The position numbers and the translations under genes are program-made. Shown one piece after another: positions 62,061-64,000 of a stretch of DNA of 64,000 bases (within the stretch, counting starts at the first letter, position 1; each line of letters starts with the position of its first letter). The notes under the pieces are model-generated. The model was given only the letters and a program-made list of their open reading frames with translations. It had not been told where the DNA came from and did no database searches. This DNA is from Brienomyrus brachyistius (taxonomy: Eukaryota > Chordata > Actinopteri > Osteoglossiformes > Mormyridae), in contig NC_064548.1 in assembly GCF_023856365.1 (NCBI RefSeq), positions 6,167,142 through 6,231,141 of the forward strand, in the 5' to 3' direction.

Positions 62061-62289
62061 ACTCCTTATCGTTGCATCCACCTCCTCCGAACATGGTTTG
62101 AAAGGCTATATTTCCACACTAGGCCTACCTCTGCATGCTTGAGCTCAGTGTCTTGACACTCAGACTCTCTTTGTTGCCAAAGCTGAGTTTGATGCCATGG
62201 AATGGTTGGGTACCATCTGAAATTCTAAAAGCCCTTGGGTTTCCCCTCTCCACCTGAAACCAAAGTCTAATGGGGGTTGGCAACCCTGC

Positions 62290-62890
62290 TGTGATTATAG
62301 GCACCTGAATGACATCACCACACCTGACCATTATCCCATGCCACAATTCCAGGATTTCTCAGCTTGTTTTTTCAAAAGCAGACCTTGTCCGAGGTAACCA
62401 TCGGGTACCTGGGGTGTCCCCAAGACCACTGTCATCACACCATTCGGTCTGTGTAAATTCCGCTGGATACTCTTTCGTTTGAAAAGTGCTGCACTAACAT
62501 TCCAGCGGCTTAGGAATAATAAATTTATATCATTGTTTTATTCCAAAGGCTATTCATGCAGCCCCTTTATGGAAACCTTGAGGGCAAGCCCACTAAACAT
62601 GCCGTCTCTTGGCCAGATGACATAGCCAAGGATTTCTCGGCCACTAAAAGGAGGTGGACACTGCTATGCTGCTTCACCCCTGTAGCAGTAACCACTGAAA
62701 CTTCGGATTTCACTGTGGGGGCTGTATTTGAGCAGCAGGTGAAGGGGTCACAGCAGCCGATGGCATTTTTCAGCTGCCAGTTGTACCCTATTGAGTGGAA
62801 ATATAACACTTTTGATCAGGAGCTAGCCTTGTATCTGGCCGTTTGAAACTTCCATTCTTTTCTAGAAGCTCGGCCATTCTCCTCTGCTCT
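62290..62890 (+). pseudogene. Gypsy-type reverse transcriptase/RNase H relic
   Basis: Broken pieces in pol order. Near 62290-62510, frameshifted reverse transcriptase wording is visible: TTPDHYPMPQFQDFSA, then HRVPGVSPRPLSSHH, then KSAALTFQRL. The frame 62556-62846 gives the end of RT and start of RNase H: HAVSWPDDIAKDFSATKR, VAVTTETSDFTVGAVFEQQ (usual 'V.TDAS..A.GAVL.Q') and NTFDQELALYLAV. No active-site YxDD block survives. The copy is dead. Confidence 0.75.
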
Positions 62891-62899
62891 CTGTATCGC

Positions 62900-63638
62900 G
62901 CGTGGCAGAGTACCACCCCGATGCGTGTGCACAGACACGTGTGCACACACACAGGTGAGCACACTCCCACCAGCAGACAGGGAGCGCGCGTCGGAATTTA
63001 TGTTGCGTCAACCGCCGGAAAAGCAGACAAAAATATCTGCTTTTCTTTTTACTGCTGTCATTAAAAGAAAGACATGAACACCGTGAATCCTGTCGGTATC
63101 CGTCTGTCCCTCCCCCCCTGCCCCCCCCAAAAAAAAGCTGTAAACCTAGGGGAAACACTGCACACCTTACAAAATGCGTAACTTCAGCTTGGCTTTGATC
63201 TCTCAATACAATACAATGAAGGCTCCAGTCATCTGAAAACTTTGCCTAATCTTGGTAAGGGTATTTTCATCGGGTTGCCTTGTCTCAACCATTTCAGGAA
63301 CGACTGACAGCAGAATCATCAGCAACGACTACTTGTTATTACCTACAGTGAGTGGAGACCCACCGGCGTATATGTTTATAGTCTGGAAATTAATGCAGGG
63401 AGGCTAAAGTCTGTGGAATATGTTTTTACATGTATTCAGATAAGCCTTTGTAGCAGGTCACTTCTGATAATGAAGTAAGCTTTTTTATCTGGCTTAAATT
63501 AATACCGTCACAATCGGTCAGATTTACATCAGATGGTCATGCAACAGCACCAAAGGCAAAAAACTGTGTCTCATTGGTAAAACATGAGACTCTGCGCCTA
63601 TGCAAAACATATCAACACAGATCAACGTAACATTAAAA
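62900..63638. other. Unassigned, no gene
   Basis: GC-richer start (62900-63130, with CACA runs and poly-C/poly-A near 63110-63136), then AT-rich. Nothing coding is supported. Confidence 0.4.
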
Positions 63639-63824
63639 GGTGCCACTTTACAATAAGGCTACACATATAAAGAGTTTATGAATGGTTTATAATCTGGTTA
63701 TTAATTAGGTTGTAGCACTTTGTAAATTATTTAATTTAAACAAGTTATAACACAGTTTTCTTTTTATTAATGAGTTACTACCATTTACAAGTGGTAAAAG
63801 GGAGCCTTATTGCAAAGTGGTACC
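63639..63824. mobile_element. Short MITE, 186 bp
   Basis: Left end GGTGCCACTTTACAATAAGG; right end, complemented, GGTACCACTTTGCAATAAGG, continuing into CTC. Terminal inverted repeat of about 22 bp with two mismatches; AT-rich centre. It lies directly against the Tc1-like tail to its right. Confidence 0.65.
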
Positions 63825-64000
63825 AAGTAAAACAACCTGGCCAATATTGTGTAGGTCCCCCTCGTTCCGCCTGAACAGCTCTGACCCATCGAGGCATGGA
63901 GTCCACGAGACCTCTGAAGGTGTCCTGTGGTATCTGGCACCAAGATGTTAGCAGCAGATCCTTTAAGTCCTGTTCGTTGCAAGGTAGGGCCTCCATAGAT
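63825..64000 (-). pseudogene. Tc1-like transposase C-terminus, cut by window edge
   Basis: On the minus strand: DLLLTSWCQIPQDTFRGLVD, SMPRWVRAV and RGGPTQYW, the closing segment of a Tc1/mariner-type transposase. The normal stop after GPTQY is lost and the frame runs into the MITE. The rest of the element lies beyond position 64000. Confidence 0.65.

Overview
The window looks like nuclear DNA of a ray-finned (teleost-type) fish. It is AT-rich, contains widely spaced exons of one vertebrate neuronal gene, and is crowded with repeat types common in fish: tRNA-derived SINEs with ATGGATGGATGGA tails, Tc1/mariner and hAT remnants, LTR elements and CA microsatellites. I see no bacterial genes, operons, CRISPR arrays or rRNA.

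The only host gene I can support is a neuroligin on the + strand, best matched to NLGN4/NLGN4X. Three coding exons are present: 8184-8369, 10203-10992 and 25395-26244. Together they encode about 608 residues: the back part of the cholinesterase-like ectodomain, the stalk, the single membrane span and the cytoplasmic tail ending in the PDZ ligand TTRV. The upstream exons lie before position 1, so 1-8183 is read as intron. The 3' UTR probably runs to about 27.74 kb. From there to 64000 I find no supportable gene.

The last neuroligin intron (10993-25394) carries an 11.4-kb LTR retroelement on the opposite strand (13706-25070). Its two 1865-bp LTRs show no difference I can find, so the insertion is young. 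It has TGTAGGA/TCCTACA ends, a 4-bp AGGG target duplication, a primer-binding site resembling the complement of tRNA-Ala, and a polypurine tract. A 665-codon gag ends in TGA and is followed in the same frame by a long pol reading frame; the stop context is UGA-CUA-G, a classic readthrough context. Pol keeps protease, a damaged RNase H and the integrase zinc finger, but has no reverse transcriptase and no integrase core. The copy therefore looks non-autonomous and mobilised in trans. It is the most interesting object in the window.

Downstream of the gene (27.7-64 kb) the DNA is a mosaic of repeats: a dead Tc1-like transposase gene (36.7-37.7 kb), MITEs, a solo LTR with a 5-bp target duplication (41426-41703), a 15-copy minisatellite of about 56 bp (44.03-44.88 kb), hAT-like ends, three young SINEs with perfect 12-13-bp target duplications (54.3-59.0 kb), a decayed gypsy-type pol fragment (62.2-62.9 kb), and a Tc1-like transposase tail running off the right edge.
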